Shown one piece after another: positions 10,125 to 20,709 of a stretch of 64,000 bases of DNA. The stretch's first letter is position 1. Every line of letters starts with the position of its first letter. The translations under genes were made by a program, and so were the position numbers. Below the pieces are notes generated by a model. The model was not told the DNA's origin. It worked only from the letters and a program-made list of their open reading frames with translations, and searched no databases. Source of the DNA: Xestospongia muta (lineage: Eukaryota > Porifera > Demospongiae > Haplosclerida > Petrosiidae); contig OY848922.1 in assembly GCA_963693285.1 (NCBI GenBank), positions 3,646,923 to 3,710,922 on the forward strand, written 5' to 3'.

Positions 10125-11010
10125 TAAATTGGTCTTGAGCCCCGAACGACAAAAATGAGTTGCTCACATTGTTTCTCTCCATATTTGATCTTTCCCCTAA
10201 ATTGACCAATGGTTTTGAGTGTGTGATGTGACGGTCCATACAAGATCTTAGATGTTGCTTGTAGCTTCACCTTTCCTAGTCCCCGATAATCCTTTTCTGA
10301 CATCACTGTCACCTCTGCTCCAGTGTCTATCTTGAACTGCAGCTTGGTGCCGTTGACCTCTAATCTGGCCTTCCAATGTTCATTGGCATCTGATGTTAGC
10401 GTGTCCAAAAATACCATGTCTAATTCCATTTCATTGGGACTTAAGTGAGTATTAACTTCTCCCACAACTTTAGAGTAACAGCATGAGCTATAATGTCCTT
10501 TCTTGTTACAACGATGACAAGTTACCTCCTTTGCTGGGCACTTGTATTTTTGATGTCCTTTACCGCAACGAGAACACTCTATGTTTCGCGACTTCGTCTT
10601 TTCTCTTCCACTGCGTGGTTCTTTCATTCTACTTATTCTCTTCCCTCCTTTGACTTGGTCTACAGCTACATGAGCGCCAGCACCTTGTCCGTCTTTGTTT
10701 AGTGTTTGCTGCTGCTCCTTGACAGCTTCTCGTTGACGTACAGCTTTCTTAGCTGATTCTAAGGTGAGCTTCGGGTCTAGCTGTAGCCGTTCTGACAGCA
10801 CTTTATCCCTGATTCCTACCACCAGCCTGTCGCATATCATCTCCTCTTTCATTGCTCCATACTCACAGTCTTCTGCAAGCTTGTAGAGCTCCATAATGTA
10901 TTGCTCGGAGGTTTCCCCCGGTGCTTGGTTACACCGATTAAAGCGAGCTCTTTCAAAGATCACATTTTTCCTTACTTTGAAGAAGGATTCGAAAGTTTCA
11001 ATGAATCCAT
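10091..11010 (-). pseudogene. Gag and protease of the inner element, Gag 5'-truncated
   Basis: The frame runs from the LTR edge (FIETFESFFKVRKNV, then VIFERARFN, QYIMELYKLAEDCEYG and ICDRLVVGI), the capsid region of Ty3/gypsy Gag. It is followed by two CCHC-type knuckles (CSRCGKGHQKYKC and CHRCNKKGHYSSC) and an intact aspartic protease site, IDTGAEVTVMS. A 1-nt frameshift near 10135 ends the frame before RT. The N-terminal Gag segment normally upstream is absent. Confidence 0.88.
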
Positions 11011-11012
11011 CG

Positions 11013-11166
11013 TGTCTCTGTATATATATCTATCTTTTAAATCACAAAATCAGCTACTTAAATAGTACAACATACATTCCTAAGATATAACACATTAGTC
11101 CATTGACATAGCACATTTACACAACTAAGTTAACATATTTACACAATGCTTTATAGTTATGCCACA
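11013..11166 (-). repeat. 5' LTR of the inner element
   Basis: Identical to 7496-7649. On the minus strand gag coding follows the LTR within a few bases. Confidence 0.88.
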
Positions 11167-11459
11167 TTGTTCCTTTGTGTCCTCTGTTTATCCAATACTC
11201 TAGAGGAAGTGTCGGGTTGTAACAAGTCAAGATGACATCTAAGCTTTCTACCCATTAAAAGTTCAGCTGGAGATACACCAGTAGTAGAGTGGGGAGTTAT
11301 CCTGTAATGATACAATAGTCGAGCAAGTCTTGTTTCCATATCTCCATCTGTCATCTTTTTCAATCCTTCTTTAAGAATTTGTACTCCACGTTCAGCTAAA
11401 CCATTGCTGGATGGGTGATAAGGTGCAGATCTTAAATGTTGTATTCCATTCTTCTTCAT
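11157..11459 (-). pseudogene. Integrase segment of the outer element, interrupted by the inner LTR
   Basis: Contains the third catalytic residue region (APYHPSSNGLAERGVQILK) and GVSPAELLMGRKLR. The reading frame runs into the inner element's LTR (last residues NVA from LTR sequence, then stop). Upstream it is separated from the first two catalytic aspartates by a nonsense codon at 11466-11468. Confidence 0.88.
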
Positions 11460-11465
11460 GAACTC

Positions 11466-12445
11466 TTAGAACTCACTACTTGTAAAGGCTGTTCCATTAT
11501 CTGAGAAAACTACTTCTGGTAATCCATGAGTAGCAAATAAAGTCCTAAGTGCTCTGATAGTGTTAATAGATGAGGTTGAAGGTACAACAATTACATCTAA
11601 CCACTTTGAATATGCATCAATAACGATTAAAAATATTTTATTTTGAAATGGTCCAGCATGGTCAACGTGGATACGAGACCAAGGTCTTTTTGGCCATTCC
11701 AAAGGGTTCATTGGGACTGCTGCAAGAGATTTCTGGTTATACTGACATTGTTGACAGCTCTTAACCTTCTTTTCTATGTCTTTATCGATTCCTGGCCACC
11801 AAACAGTACTTCTTGCTAGACTCTTCATTCTTACGATACCAGGATGACTTTCATGTAATTGATTTAATACTTGTTCTCTACCTACTTTTGGAATTACTAC
11901 TCGACATCCCAAAAGTATGCAGCCATCATGGACACTCAACTCCTCTTTTCGTTGGGAGAATGGGCGTAAATCATCAGCACTTGAGTTTGTCCACCCTTTT
12001 TGTATACAATTTCGTACTCGAGCTAATATTAGGTCTTTATCTGTCCAAGACTTGATTTTCATGGCTGTTGTTGGTGATGATTGCAAAGTTTCCATGAGTA
12101 GAATCAATTCACCAGGGATAGGAACATCCGAAATAGTTTCCGGTAAGGAAAGTCTACTAAGTAGGTCAGCATTTGCGTTTGCATTTCCTGATTTATAGAT
12201 GATGTTATATTCATAGGCGCTCAAGGTCAGTGCCCAACGTTGGATTCTTGCTGATGCTAATGACGGAATTAGACGATTTTCACTAAATAGATGCTGGAGT
12301 GGCTTATGATCAGAACAAATGGTAAAATGTCGACCAAATAAATACTGGTGGAACTTCTTCATTCCAAATATAATTGCTAAGGCTTCTTTATCGAGCTGAG
12401 AATACTTCTTTTCAGCTGGGGCAAGGGAACGTGATGCAAATTGCT
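11466..12445 (-). pseudogene. RNase H and integrase (zinc finger, first two catalytic Asp) of the outer element
   Basis: RNase H segments DHKPLQHLF and ANADLLSRL, integrase HHCC finger (LHESHPGIVRMK ... CQQCQ), then catalytic Asp in HVDHAGPF and FSDNGTAF. The frame joins the upstream RNase H start (12412-12666) only across a 1-nt insertion near 12444, and ends in TAA at 11466-11468 in the middle of the catalytic core. Confidence 0.88.
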
Positions 12446-12765
12446 ACTGGCTTTTCTGATCCATCCTCCATGACATGAGACAACACTGCTCCTATTCCAT
12501 ACGGAGAAGCATCGCATGAGAGCATTAACTTTTTCTGTGGATCATAATGGACTAACAACTTTGGGGAAGTTAATATCTTTTTAATATCTGAGAACACTTT
12601 CTTCTGGTCTGGTCCCCAAAACCATTTCATATTCTTTTGTAATAGAGTGTAAAGTGGTGCTAACATAGTAGATAGTTAATGAAGGAACTTTCCATAATAG
12701 TTCACTAGACCAATAAATGAATGTAATTGTGCCACATTGTGGGGAGCCGGAGCTTTCAAAATAGC
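12412..12765 (-). pseudogene. RT connection and RNase H start of the outer element
   Basis: In frame with the upstream RT ORF: after the TGA at 12766-12768 it continues as APAPHNVAQLHSFIGLVNYY, then meets a second stop (TAA, about 12676-12678), then MLAPLYTLLQKN, WGPDQKKVF and CDASPYGIGAVLSH (first RNase H Asp). It ends at a frameshift. These are substitutions in an otherwise normal frame, showing decay by point mutation. Confidence 0.85.
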
Positions 12766-14225
12766 TCATATTTTGTCTTCAGCTGGGTGTAGCCCTTCAG
12801 CTGTTATGACATGCCCAAGGTATTCAACCCTTGAGAGCATAAAGGCACACTTGTCTCGCTTTAGCCGCATCCCCTCTGCTTCTAGTTGACTTAACACTTT
12901 GTCCAATGTTTGCAGGTGCTCTTCTTCTGATACACCTGTAATGAGAATATCGTCAATATAGACAGCCATGTTCTTAATACCTCTCAAAATGCCTTCTATT
13001 GTTCGCCGAAAGATTGCTGGTGCTGAGTGGACTCCAAAAGGAAGGCGAGTGTATTGATATAATCCTTTGTGAGGTTCTAGAGCAATCTGGTGGTATGCAT
13101 GTGCGAGGTCAAGTTTTGTAAACTTTTTCCCTCCAGCTAGTTGAGAGAAGAGATCATCATCCTTGGGAAGTGGATATGTATCTAACTTAGCGGCTTGGTT
13201 TATGGTTAGCTTGTAGTCACCACAGACTCTGACAGTTCCATCTCGTTTCATGACTGGGACTATAGGAGCAGCCCAATCTGAAAATTCTACGGGCTCTAAG
13301 ATGCCAGTTTTCTCTAGTCTTTCTAATTCTTCTTCCACTTTACCTCGTAGGGCATATGGAATTGGCCTTGGTCTGAAGAACTTGGGTTGACTGTGTGGAC
13401 TTTGGACTCGACCTAATTCATCCTTGAACAGAATATCCTCTAATTTTAAGGCTTTAGGTCGTACATAGTTTAATTGTAGTTTTTCCCAGTTGAGTTTTAT
13501 CTTGAGTAACCAATCTCTTCCGAGGAGACTTGGTCCAGATCCTTTTACGACTGTAAGCTGCAAAGAATGACATTGGTCTTCATATTTAACTGTAACATTT
13601 ATAACCCCTTTTATAGATAATTTTTCACCAGTATAAGTTTTTAGATTGGTACTGGATGATACGATAGGTGGAGCTTGGCCTTTTTTCCAGTATTTATGAT
13701 ATGTAGACTCGCTGATTATTGAAACAGAAGCTCTAGTGTCTACTTCCATGGTGATGTCTGCACCGTTAACGTTCACGGTCACTTGAATGGGTTTTACATG
13801 ATTGCTATTCATGTTGAACAATGTATACATCGATTCGCTGAGGGAGTGGTCAGCTTCAGAATCAGTGATTTGATGCACTCGTTTTGAAGTGTCTCTCTGA
13901 TTCTTCCTACGGGTATTATGCGTACCTTTGTAAGCATCCTTGTGTGCAGAACCCTGTTTAGCATGACAAGCCCTTGCAATGTGCCCAGTTTTCTTACAAT
14001 GTGAACAAACAACGTCTTTGAATCTACACACAGCTGGGGAATGGGCTCCTCGACATCGATAGCATTCGTTACTAACAACACGATCTCTCGTAATATTAGG
14101 ATCTCGTCGTCCTTTCAGGGAGTTAACCTGAGCTGAGTCTGGCTTCAGTAGATCCTTAGCACTTCGTTCACCCGATTCATGAGCTTGTGCAAGTGTAAAT
14201 GTTTTGTCAAATGTTAGAGGAGGCG
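12766..14225 (-). pseudogene. Nucleocapsid, protease and RT of the outer element
   Basis: Two zinc knuckles (CYRCRGAHSPAVC and CSHCKKTGHIARAC), then a retropepsin with VDTRASVSII where VDTGAS is expected, then LLGRDWL. RT follows with WAAPIVPVMKRDGTVRVCGD, KLDLAHAYHQIAL, LPFGVHSAPAIFRR, the catalytic VYIDDILI and YLGHVITAEG. The RT palm is complete. The Gly-to-Arg change in the protease DTG should abolish protease folding or activity. The frame ends in TGA after AEDKI. Confidence 0.9.
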
Positions 14226-14671
14226 GTTTTGTCTAAGAGTAGACGTTGTAGACGATCATCATTGCATCCACAAATGAGGCGATCTCTCAGCATGTCGTTG
14301 AGTGTGTCGCCAAACTGACAATGTTCCAAAAGTTCTCGGAGGTGGGCAACAAAGTCAGTAATTGATTCTCCGTTCTTACGGTTACGGGAATGAAAAGCGA
14401 ATCATTGAACTGTAACAGATGGCAGCGGCTGATGGTGTTCCTGCACTAACTTCACCAGCTCGTCGAAGGTCTTCTCTGACGGTTTCTGTGGAGATACTAA
14501 GTTACGAATCAGTTGGTACGTTGACGCACCACAAATACTTAAGAGGATAGCTCTTTTCTTTTCCTGGGCTTGTACATCATTTGCCAGGAAATATTGCTCA
14601 AGCCTCTCTGCATAAGATAACCAGGTCTCTTTGCCCGGAGCAAATTCTCCTACAGAACCATGAGTTGCCAT
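14225..14671 (-). pseudogene. Gag capsid region of the outer element
   Basis: Starts at the ATG 14669-14671, about 25 nt inside the LTR, as expected for Gag: MATHGSVGEFAPGKETW, SYAERLEQYFLAND, ILLSICGASTYQLIRNL. A TGA at 14402-14404 follows SVTVQ; the same frame then continues with SITDFVAHLRELLEHCQFG and MLRDRLICG, until a frameshift near 14230. It is recognisable as Ty3/gypsy capsid by these segments. Confidence 0.85.
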
Positions 14672-14676
14672 TGAAG

Positions 14677-14695
14677 TTTTACCCTCGTCGCCAAT
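14677..14695 (-). other. Primer-binding-site region of the outer element
   Basis: Minus strand ATTGGCGACGAGGGTAAAA directly after the LTR end (ATCACA). TTGGCGACGAG at this position is common in animal Ty3/gypsy elements. I did not assign the tRNA. Confidence 0.5.
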
Positions 14696-14853
14696 TGTGA
14701 TGTCCTGATCACTTTATTACACTGATCAAAATTATCATAAACAACTAACAAAGAGGTCAACTTAAATACATGTAGAACAATTAAGGTTAATTTACACATT
14801 AACAAAAGATATACAAGAGAAAGGACAATGTAACAATAACAAAGAATAAATGT
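14696..14853 (-). repeat. 5' LTR of the outer element, truncated
   Basis: 158 bp matching 6833-6990. The outer 82 bp present in the other LTR are missing, and host sequence (AGCAGG) follows at once. The loss includes the outer TG end and probably part of the target-site duplication. Confidence 0.75.
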
Positions 14854-14913
14854 AGCAGGTTATTGCCTTGCCTATTGCATACCTTCAGTTTACTTGTTTT
14901 TCGTAGTGGATGA

Positions 14914-15159
14914 GTATAGACTGTTTATTTGCACATTATGGAGTCAACTGGTATGTATTTGTTGAAAGCAATTGTGACTCCTTACCAGAGGCTCAATGAC
15001 CAGGCACCTGTAGCTTGGGTTGCTGTAGAGAACAACAATCATTGTAGTATTACTACCTGTCACTGTACTTGTATGACAGCATATGTGCATGTGCATTGTA
15101 TAGTGATTTCACTACTTGTTAAGGGACCATGTCACACCTGCTTCCTCATCAAAGTCTAG
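14914..15159 (+). pseudogene. SWIM zinc-finger exon of the SWIM-type gene (copy I)
   Basis: After an acceptor (TTTTTCGTAG) the frame reads MESTGMYLLKAIVTPYQRLN, DQAPVAWVAVENNN and CSITTCHCTCMTAYVHVHC. The Ser/Thr-Pro-x-Gln-Arg-Leu-Asn...Trp-Val-x-Val...CxC pattern is that of SWIM domains (CxCxnCxH). The final CxH is not cleanly present in this frame (VHVHC), and the frame ends at 15159. In copy III this exon is removed by a deletion of about 260 bp after VAW. It should follow the exon at 6581-6832. Confidence 0.5.
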
Positions 15160-15269
15160 TTCACCCAGAGATAACACAGGTGTGCTTCTTCATCATCAGG
15201 GATGGCATCATGACAAATGATACCTTCCATACCTGGTGCTTCAACAACTTGAGTGACTTTATTGTGACC

Positions 15270-15606
15270 ACTATCATCAACTCATCAACTTCATTGTGAC
15301 CACTATCTTTAACTGAATTATTTTGACCACTATCTTCAACATGAGTGTCATAACTGTGACCACTTCGACTACAGTCCATATTTCCAGAATTTGTATTTAG
15401 GCTGGTTTCACTTGCATCAAATGGTACGTTATTAACCTTGTCACTACATTTGCTCTTCTTTTTGTTATGTAATTACAACTTCCTTCTTTTTTGACCTTGA
15501 AACAGCCCTTAAGTAACAGGAGCTATGAGTATCTGCATATCTTTGATCTTTTGTATACACAAACACTGTTGGAGCATAATCAATGAGCCATGGATCATCT
15601 GTGTGC
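15270..15606 (-). pseudogene. THAP gene exon 2 (copy I, disrupted)
   Basis: Matches the 139-codon frame of copy III (59360-59779) but is broken near 15470, where the poly-T stretch of copy III is replaced by GTTATGT. Still readable: CSRSGHSYDTHVEDSGQN, then NSVKDSGHNEVDE, an imperfect repeat of a DSGxN unit. Likely a linker, not a folded domain. Confidence 0.4.
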
Positions 15607-15655
15607 CTTCCCACAATATTTTATTAACACTATTTTTAAGTACATGCTAACTTAC

Positions 15656-15826
15656 CTCTCACAAACTGATCACTACATGCACGAGAATGTTCAGAAGGCC
15701 ACAATTCTCTTGTTTGAGTGCATCTATCCATTTAGTTTTCTTCTCTATATCTTTATGAAATGGATAAAATGATACCATGGCTTTTCCTTGAAGGTTATTA
15801 CAGCCAATAGCACAACAGTAAGGCAT
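15656..15826 (-). pseudogene. THAP zinc-finger exon 1 (copy I)
   Basis: Starts MPYCCAIGCNNLQGKAM, then SFYPFHKDIEKK and KWIDALKQEN: the C-x2-4-C, the basic Phe/Pro segment and the conserved Trp of a THAP domain (a C2CH DNA-binding finger). A 2-nt insertion then shifts the frame. In the shifted frame the end reads CSDQFVRG just before a GTAAGT donor. THAP requires CxxH here; this copy has Gln in place of His. Copy III has the His. The next exon's acceptor is GG instead of AG in both copies. Confidence 0.6.
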
Positions 15827-18197
15827 TGGTTTATTGTGAAAGGACCTTCAATCCAAAATGATGGATTAAAATTTTATTAAATTTTTTTCTCATTAGATAC
15901 AAAATGGTAGCATATGAATATATTTAGCACTCAAGATGTCTATACTATGTAAGTGATTTTGTAAATGATTGTGATGACAATGTATCCTACATTACTGTTG
16001 ATATATAAGACTAACTGATCTGTCATTCAATAGTATGTAGTGTACACAGTCAACACTTCATTGATTCATTTAGAAAAGATGAGATGTCTTCATTAGATGT
16101 TAACTACCTTATACTAAGCTCTTCTGTTCATAATAATTATGTAGTTTCTTTATTCCTGTTAAAAATATAAAATATATCATTTCAATAGATATGTACCTTT
16201 GATCTGTAAGCTTTGTTCAACATGATCATGATATAAACAAATTTTTATCATTATAATAATTCTCATGACCAGCCTTATACATGTTTTAGAAGTACACTTC
16301 TTTTTCTACACATATAATCAGATCTATTATATAACAATTAATAGAGGATCACTGTCCTAGATAATAAAATAATGTATGTTGCCATGACTACCATTGCATT
16401 CGATTTGACAGCCTTGGCTTTCATTATCAGTTTATTGTCATTTTATTACAAAGAGAGATAAACTTAAACTATTGTAATAACTAGACATTACAACAACTAA
16501 TACAACACAATATATGTACATAGTAAAGTTATTATTAAATCACTTGTAAATTAATTGCAGTTATGACAGAGTATACTACACATGTTAGCGAGTTATCTGT
16601 TTGTTGTCATTAGTACTTATCAATACAACATAGTAATAAACCATACAGTGTCATGTATTGATTACTGCAATTATATTAAATGTATGGGGAGAGAGATAAG
16701 TGGATGAATGAATGGATGGACAGATAGAGAATGTTTTAGGGTGAACACATGAAGGAATATTTGAATGAACCAAATTACTAGTGAATAACATGACTCACTA
16801 AAAGTCAAACTATGTATGTTAAGTATGATAATGTCTTCCTTAATGATATGTCCATGTAATAGTGTATTATTGTCACTACTATACATAATACTAGTAGTAA
16901 TTGATCACTTTATTATATTACTAGATTAATTGTTATATATATAAACTTATTTCAAGAGTAAAGAAAGAGACACAAAGTATCATACATATCAGTACAAATT
17001 AATTCAGAGGAAATAGTCATACTTTTGTGCTCAAAAATCAGTAAACTGTTCAACATATTTGATTCCTCTATTTCATACATGTCTTTAATCTATGCCATGC
17101 ACAATGTAACCTTTCATTTATTTGTTTATTACCACATTATGTACACATACATGACTACAACCAATACAGAATTACATAGTTGTCACAATCTTGTCACAAT
17201 TACATAATGTAATGGCAAGCTTTAGAGAACCTTGGTTCTAAATTGTGTTTAAATTATCACTCATTATCTATCTGTCATAAAGTTGTATTAAATATGTCGT
17301 TTAATGAACAACCTTGTATAATGACTTTCAAAAGTGGGAGCTAGGTCCCTATAGGTATATAGTGTATAACATCTTATAATACGTGAAAGTACTAAACATC
17401 AAATACCTTATTTACTTATCTTTGTCTGTAGAGGTTATTAAATGAATGGTTTATTATCATCACATATTAACTCGCAATACATATCATGTAGTATATTTAT
17501 ATTATGTTAATTTTTTCAGACATTGTTATTGTGTACATCGTAATTAACATAATCAAATACGATGATGTAATGTGATGATCATGTATTTTACATTAGTTTT
17601 GACATAAAGACTTATTAAAGTCAGTATTAACTGTGTGATGTACTTGTTCAACACAATAATCAATACTGACTGTATAGTGTTTTATATGTTCTATGTAATT
17701 TGTTGTCTCAGTAGCTCGTATGGTGTTCATAATGTATATCTTGCTTATATATACTTGAGAGTAAAAGTTGAAAATCCTTACACTTGTATACAGATATTCT
17801 GTGTACAAAATATAATGAGTAATCTCTTCATATTTTTTTTTGTACCTCAGGATTATTTTGAATACAAGAAACAGAATGTGATACCTCTTCATGACTAAAC
17901 ACATTAGCAGGTTGTATCCTTTGTTTCCATATTTTCTATATCAATACTAACATAGCAATTGTGTCATGTTTGTTAACAAACATTGTTTGTATTCCATCCT
18001 TTATGTAGTTGTCTTTGATAGGGTCTAGGAGATAAATACCATTCAAGACATGAACGAATAGAAACAATTTCTGGTAAATCTAGTAAAACAAAGAGTTTAT
18101 TGATTCTGTTTTGACTATTTCACTGTTACATATGCATTACTCCATGACAAATGAAAGTATTTGCTACTTATTTGTTCCTTAGGAAAACACCTCATAC

Positions 18198-18317
18198 CTG
18201 TTGTCAGTTCTCCAATGTTCATATTCAGCAGTAGTTGTCGTATGACTATGAGATCGAATTCATCTTTACAAAATTCAGTCACATCATTTTTAATATTATC
18301 TATCAAGGTATTTTTGA
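18198..18317 (-). CDS. Exon of an unrecognised minus-strand gene (copy I)
   Basis: Acceptor CTTCAG and donor CAG/GTATGAG bracket an open frame with NTLIDNIKNDVTEFC, KDEFDLIVIRQLLLN and MNIGELTT. Copy III (62356-62475) is the same by eye. Two related segments at 4410-4570 and 5680-5840 carry a 4-nt deletion and a stop. No family recognised; predicted helical and acidic. Sequence conservation between copies may only reflect recent duplication. Confidence 0.35.
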
Positions 18318-18490
18318 CTGAAGTTTATATAGCACATTCCTTTATACCAACAACCATTACTATAAAAGTTGGCATGAATAATCTTGTTAATCTGTCTTCA
18401 TCTCTCTTTTTATTTGTTTCATTTATCTCACGTGGACTAGTATTTGTAGCAATAATTAGAAGATCTATATCAAAGCAGTCAACATTAATT

Positions 18491-18600
18491 TTATTTAGAT
18501 GATACTAACAATTCATCATCTTCAAATTTTTCTAAGTGACTTGATTCTTCCATTGCATCACCACACTCCTTCTTGTCATTTTTGTTATTAGTTTCTTTTT
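18491..18600 (-). CDS. Possible last exon of an unrecognised minus-strand gene (copy I)
   Basis: Frame KKETNNKNDKKECGDAMEE, then SHLEKFEDDELLVSSK and stop. Strongly charged, a typical disordered acidic tail. The preceding exon is at 18663-18775. The acceptor is weak (TTTAAAAAAG). Identical in copy III. Confidence 0.3.
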
Positions 18601-18662
18601 TAAATTTTATTATTTACAATAAAATTGAAACAATACTCCTCTCAATTCCTTCTTTCACCTAC

Positions 18663-18775
18663 TAGGATTTTGTTGTTTTTAAAGTACTCATCAAATAAAT
18701 TTAAATGCCTATCTTGGTCCTCCTTTGTACTTAGGAAGACAAGGTGTTCTCTCTCTACTCCTGACACTGTAGAAG
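18663..18775 (-). CDS. Exon upstream of the acidic tail exon (copy I)
   Basis: Open frame ASTVSGVEREHLVFLSTKED, QDRHLNLFDEYFKNNKIL between an acceptor AACAG and a donor GTAGGT. Identical in copy III (62821-62933). Family not recognised. Confidence 0.35.
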
Positions 18776-19171
18776 CTGTTATTAAATTAAGTAATGTCAT
18801 ATGAATTTATTGTTATCACAATTATATAAAGTAAATTTCAGCGTCTCAAATTGTCATTTACTCGTATAGTTATGTTTGTCTTGGCATAAAAGGAAGCTGT
18901 ACGTACTACAAGTACTGTTTCTGATTATTTAGTAAAATGGACAAAATTAAATAAATTCATGCTGGTGTTTCGTAACAGGACAATTATATCGTCAACCACA
19001 TCCTTCCTTAACATGTATCAGTTTATATAGTAGTAGTGTGATATTAATCATCATGATAATAGACAATACTAGTAGTAGTAGGAGTACTAGTAACAGTAAC
19101 AATATCAGGATGTGAAATTATAGTTTAAAGTTTCAGTGTCAAAAGAATATGTCTGTCTATATTAGCAGAAT

Positions 19172-19504
19172 ATGAGTTTATTTATTTATTGTCTGATCTT
19201 GTATTTAAGTTTCAAGATGAAACATATTGTTAAACATTTAATAGACAATACATTATTAGGTAAAGGAAATAAATCCTATTACTTTCTTATCATGAACAAG
19301 GATCAACCTATTTTAGAGAAACGTTTTTCACATAATAGCATTTACTCACATCCACAGTCAAGTCTATTCAGTCAATCTCAGTCTTGGCCAAGCTTTGCCA
19401 TTACAGTATTGATTTTGCTCAACTGGTTCTATAAAACACTTTTTGTCATATATATACTAACATTGAATAATAATTACTTTTTTATTTACTTATTTTGTCA
19501 ATAA
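19172..19504 (+). other. ORF conserved between unit copies I and III, function unknown
   Basis: 110 codons; the middle part (KHIVKHLIDNTLLGKGNKSY to QSWPSFAITVLILLNWFYK) is retained in copy III (63330-63629) with a few amino-acid changes. It has a hydrophobic C-terminal segment. The ORF may be chance in a recently duplicated stretch; there is no family match I can name. Confidence 0.2.
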
Positions 19505-20635
19505 CAGTGTTTTTTAGTCTGACTACAAATGAAACAGATCTAGATTATTGTTTTAACCAATTCATAGTCAATTCATACCTAGTTCTACAATATTAGCAAT
19601 ATATACTGTTTCAATTATCGAATTAACTGCTCATATGTTTCAACCAATGACATCACAAATGTTAGTATTGCAAATAGTGGAAAACATTGTAAAATTGACT
19701 ACACTACAGTCTATATTCTCAGGAAATCAGCTTTTGTCATGTGATAGTTATGACAATGTATATAATAAGTAATATTAGTAACTTTTATCATCATCGGTTG
19801 ATATAGCTATTCCTAACATATGCATGATCTGCATGTTTGATACATGTTCTGTAAAATTAAATATGACAGTATGCCTGTTAACTAAGAAATCACTATCATA
19901 TCGTCAGATGAGACAGTGTCCATTGTTTTTATGTGACAAACATACACTTTGGATAATTCTATGAAACAACTAGTACTGAGTTTAGTAAGTAGCTATATTG
20001 GTTACTATATAGTTGGGAGTCAATTAAGAGTTATTCAAAGCAGATGTTGACTAAAGTACTCATTTCCATTAGAAAAAGACTACTCGAGTATAGTATCACA
20101 AGCTAATAACTTAGCCAGCGATTTTGTTATCTGACAATCGCTAAGCGAGTGGGCGTTATACATGAGGCTAACACTTAGCAATTACTTATCGTGCTACATA
20201 GATTTTTATTATTATACAATGTACTGTAATAACTATCAAATGAACTTGTGGCTTGTATGATCTACTGATTGTGGGACTTTTGTTCACTGTATTGTGCTTC
20301 CAGCAGGCCCACTCAAGGCTATCTACCACTATCAAAATGAAAGGTCATTGATCTGACTCTTAATTGCTTCACATGTAACTGTTAATCAAGAAATAACGAC
20401 ATCTAAAAGCTTGTAAACAATTAACGTTTGAATCTTGTTTCTTCGTTGGTTTTACAAGATGTGAAGCATACTTTTATGTGAATTAGTAACTTAATTTAAA
20501 ACCACTTCTCTATAAAATTTTAAATATTCATATTTCAGCGGCGCGCTTCGCACACTTGACCAAATGTATCTTAAGAGCCACTCCGTGTCCCTGGCTACTA
20601 GTGTGTATCTCTTTTCACAAGAAAGGTATGTATCA

Positions 20636-20674
20636 TAGATATTATGATATTTTTTCCAATATACTTACTTTTAG
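20636..20674 (+). other. Possible 39-bp 5'-UTR intron of the beta-helix gene
   Basis: Donor GAAAG/GTATGT and acceptor TACTTTTAG upstream of the ATG at 20710. Very short, but it would remove the hydrophobic pre-leader of the longer ORF starting at 20644. Confidence 0.35.
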
Positions 20675-20709
20675 GTTGTTTACTCGTTAAGATCTCTAAT
20701 ATCACTAAT

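Larger units (their letters stand above)
7496..11166 (-). mobile_element. Inner Ty3/gypsy LTR retrotransposon, defective
   Basis: Identical 154-bp LTRs (7496-7649 and 11013-11166) flank gag-PR-RT-RNase H-integrase on the minus strand, inserted in the outer integrase. The gag starts abruptly next to the 5' LTR, with no room for a primer-binding site and without the Gag N-terminus. RT lacks its catalytic YxDD and everything up to RNase H. There are further frameshifts and a stop. I see no clear target-site duplication (TTATA on one side, TTGTT on the other). Confidence 0.9.
6833..14853 (-). mobile_element. Outer Ty3/gypsy LTR retrotransposon, defective, with a second element nested in it
   Basis: Order on the minus strand is LTR (14696-14853), primer-site region, gag, CCHC knuckles, protease, RT, RNase H, integrase, [inner element], integrase C-terminus, polypurine tract, LTR (6833-7072). 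This is the Ty3/gypsy order, with integrase after RNase H. There is no envelope-like ORF. The copy is dead: at least four nonsense codons, two frameshifts, an altered protease site and the nested insertion. Yet the overlapping 158 bp of its two LTRs differ at one base. Confidence 0.92.
14854..19855 (+). repeat. Duplicated unit, copy I, right half
   Basis: Matches 59270-64000 (copy III) throughout. From about 18140 to 19500 the two are nearly identical, elsewhere slightly more different. A diverged copy of 15940-17530 is at 51784-53685. The stretches 15830-17900 and 19510-20620 hold no gene I can support. Confidence 0.85.

Noticed and set aside
11813..12198. Plus-strand ORFs across the retrotransposons
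   Set aside because: They are antisense to clear pol coding with better motifs; no splice or start evidence of their own.
6833..14853. An endogenous retrovirus with envelope
   Set aside because: No envelope-like ORF with signal peptide and membrane anchor lies between integrase and the 3' LTR in either element.
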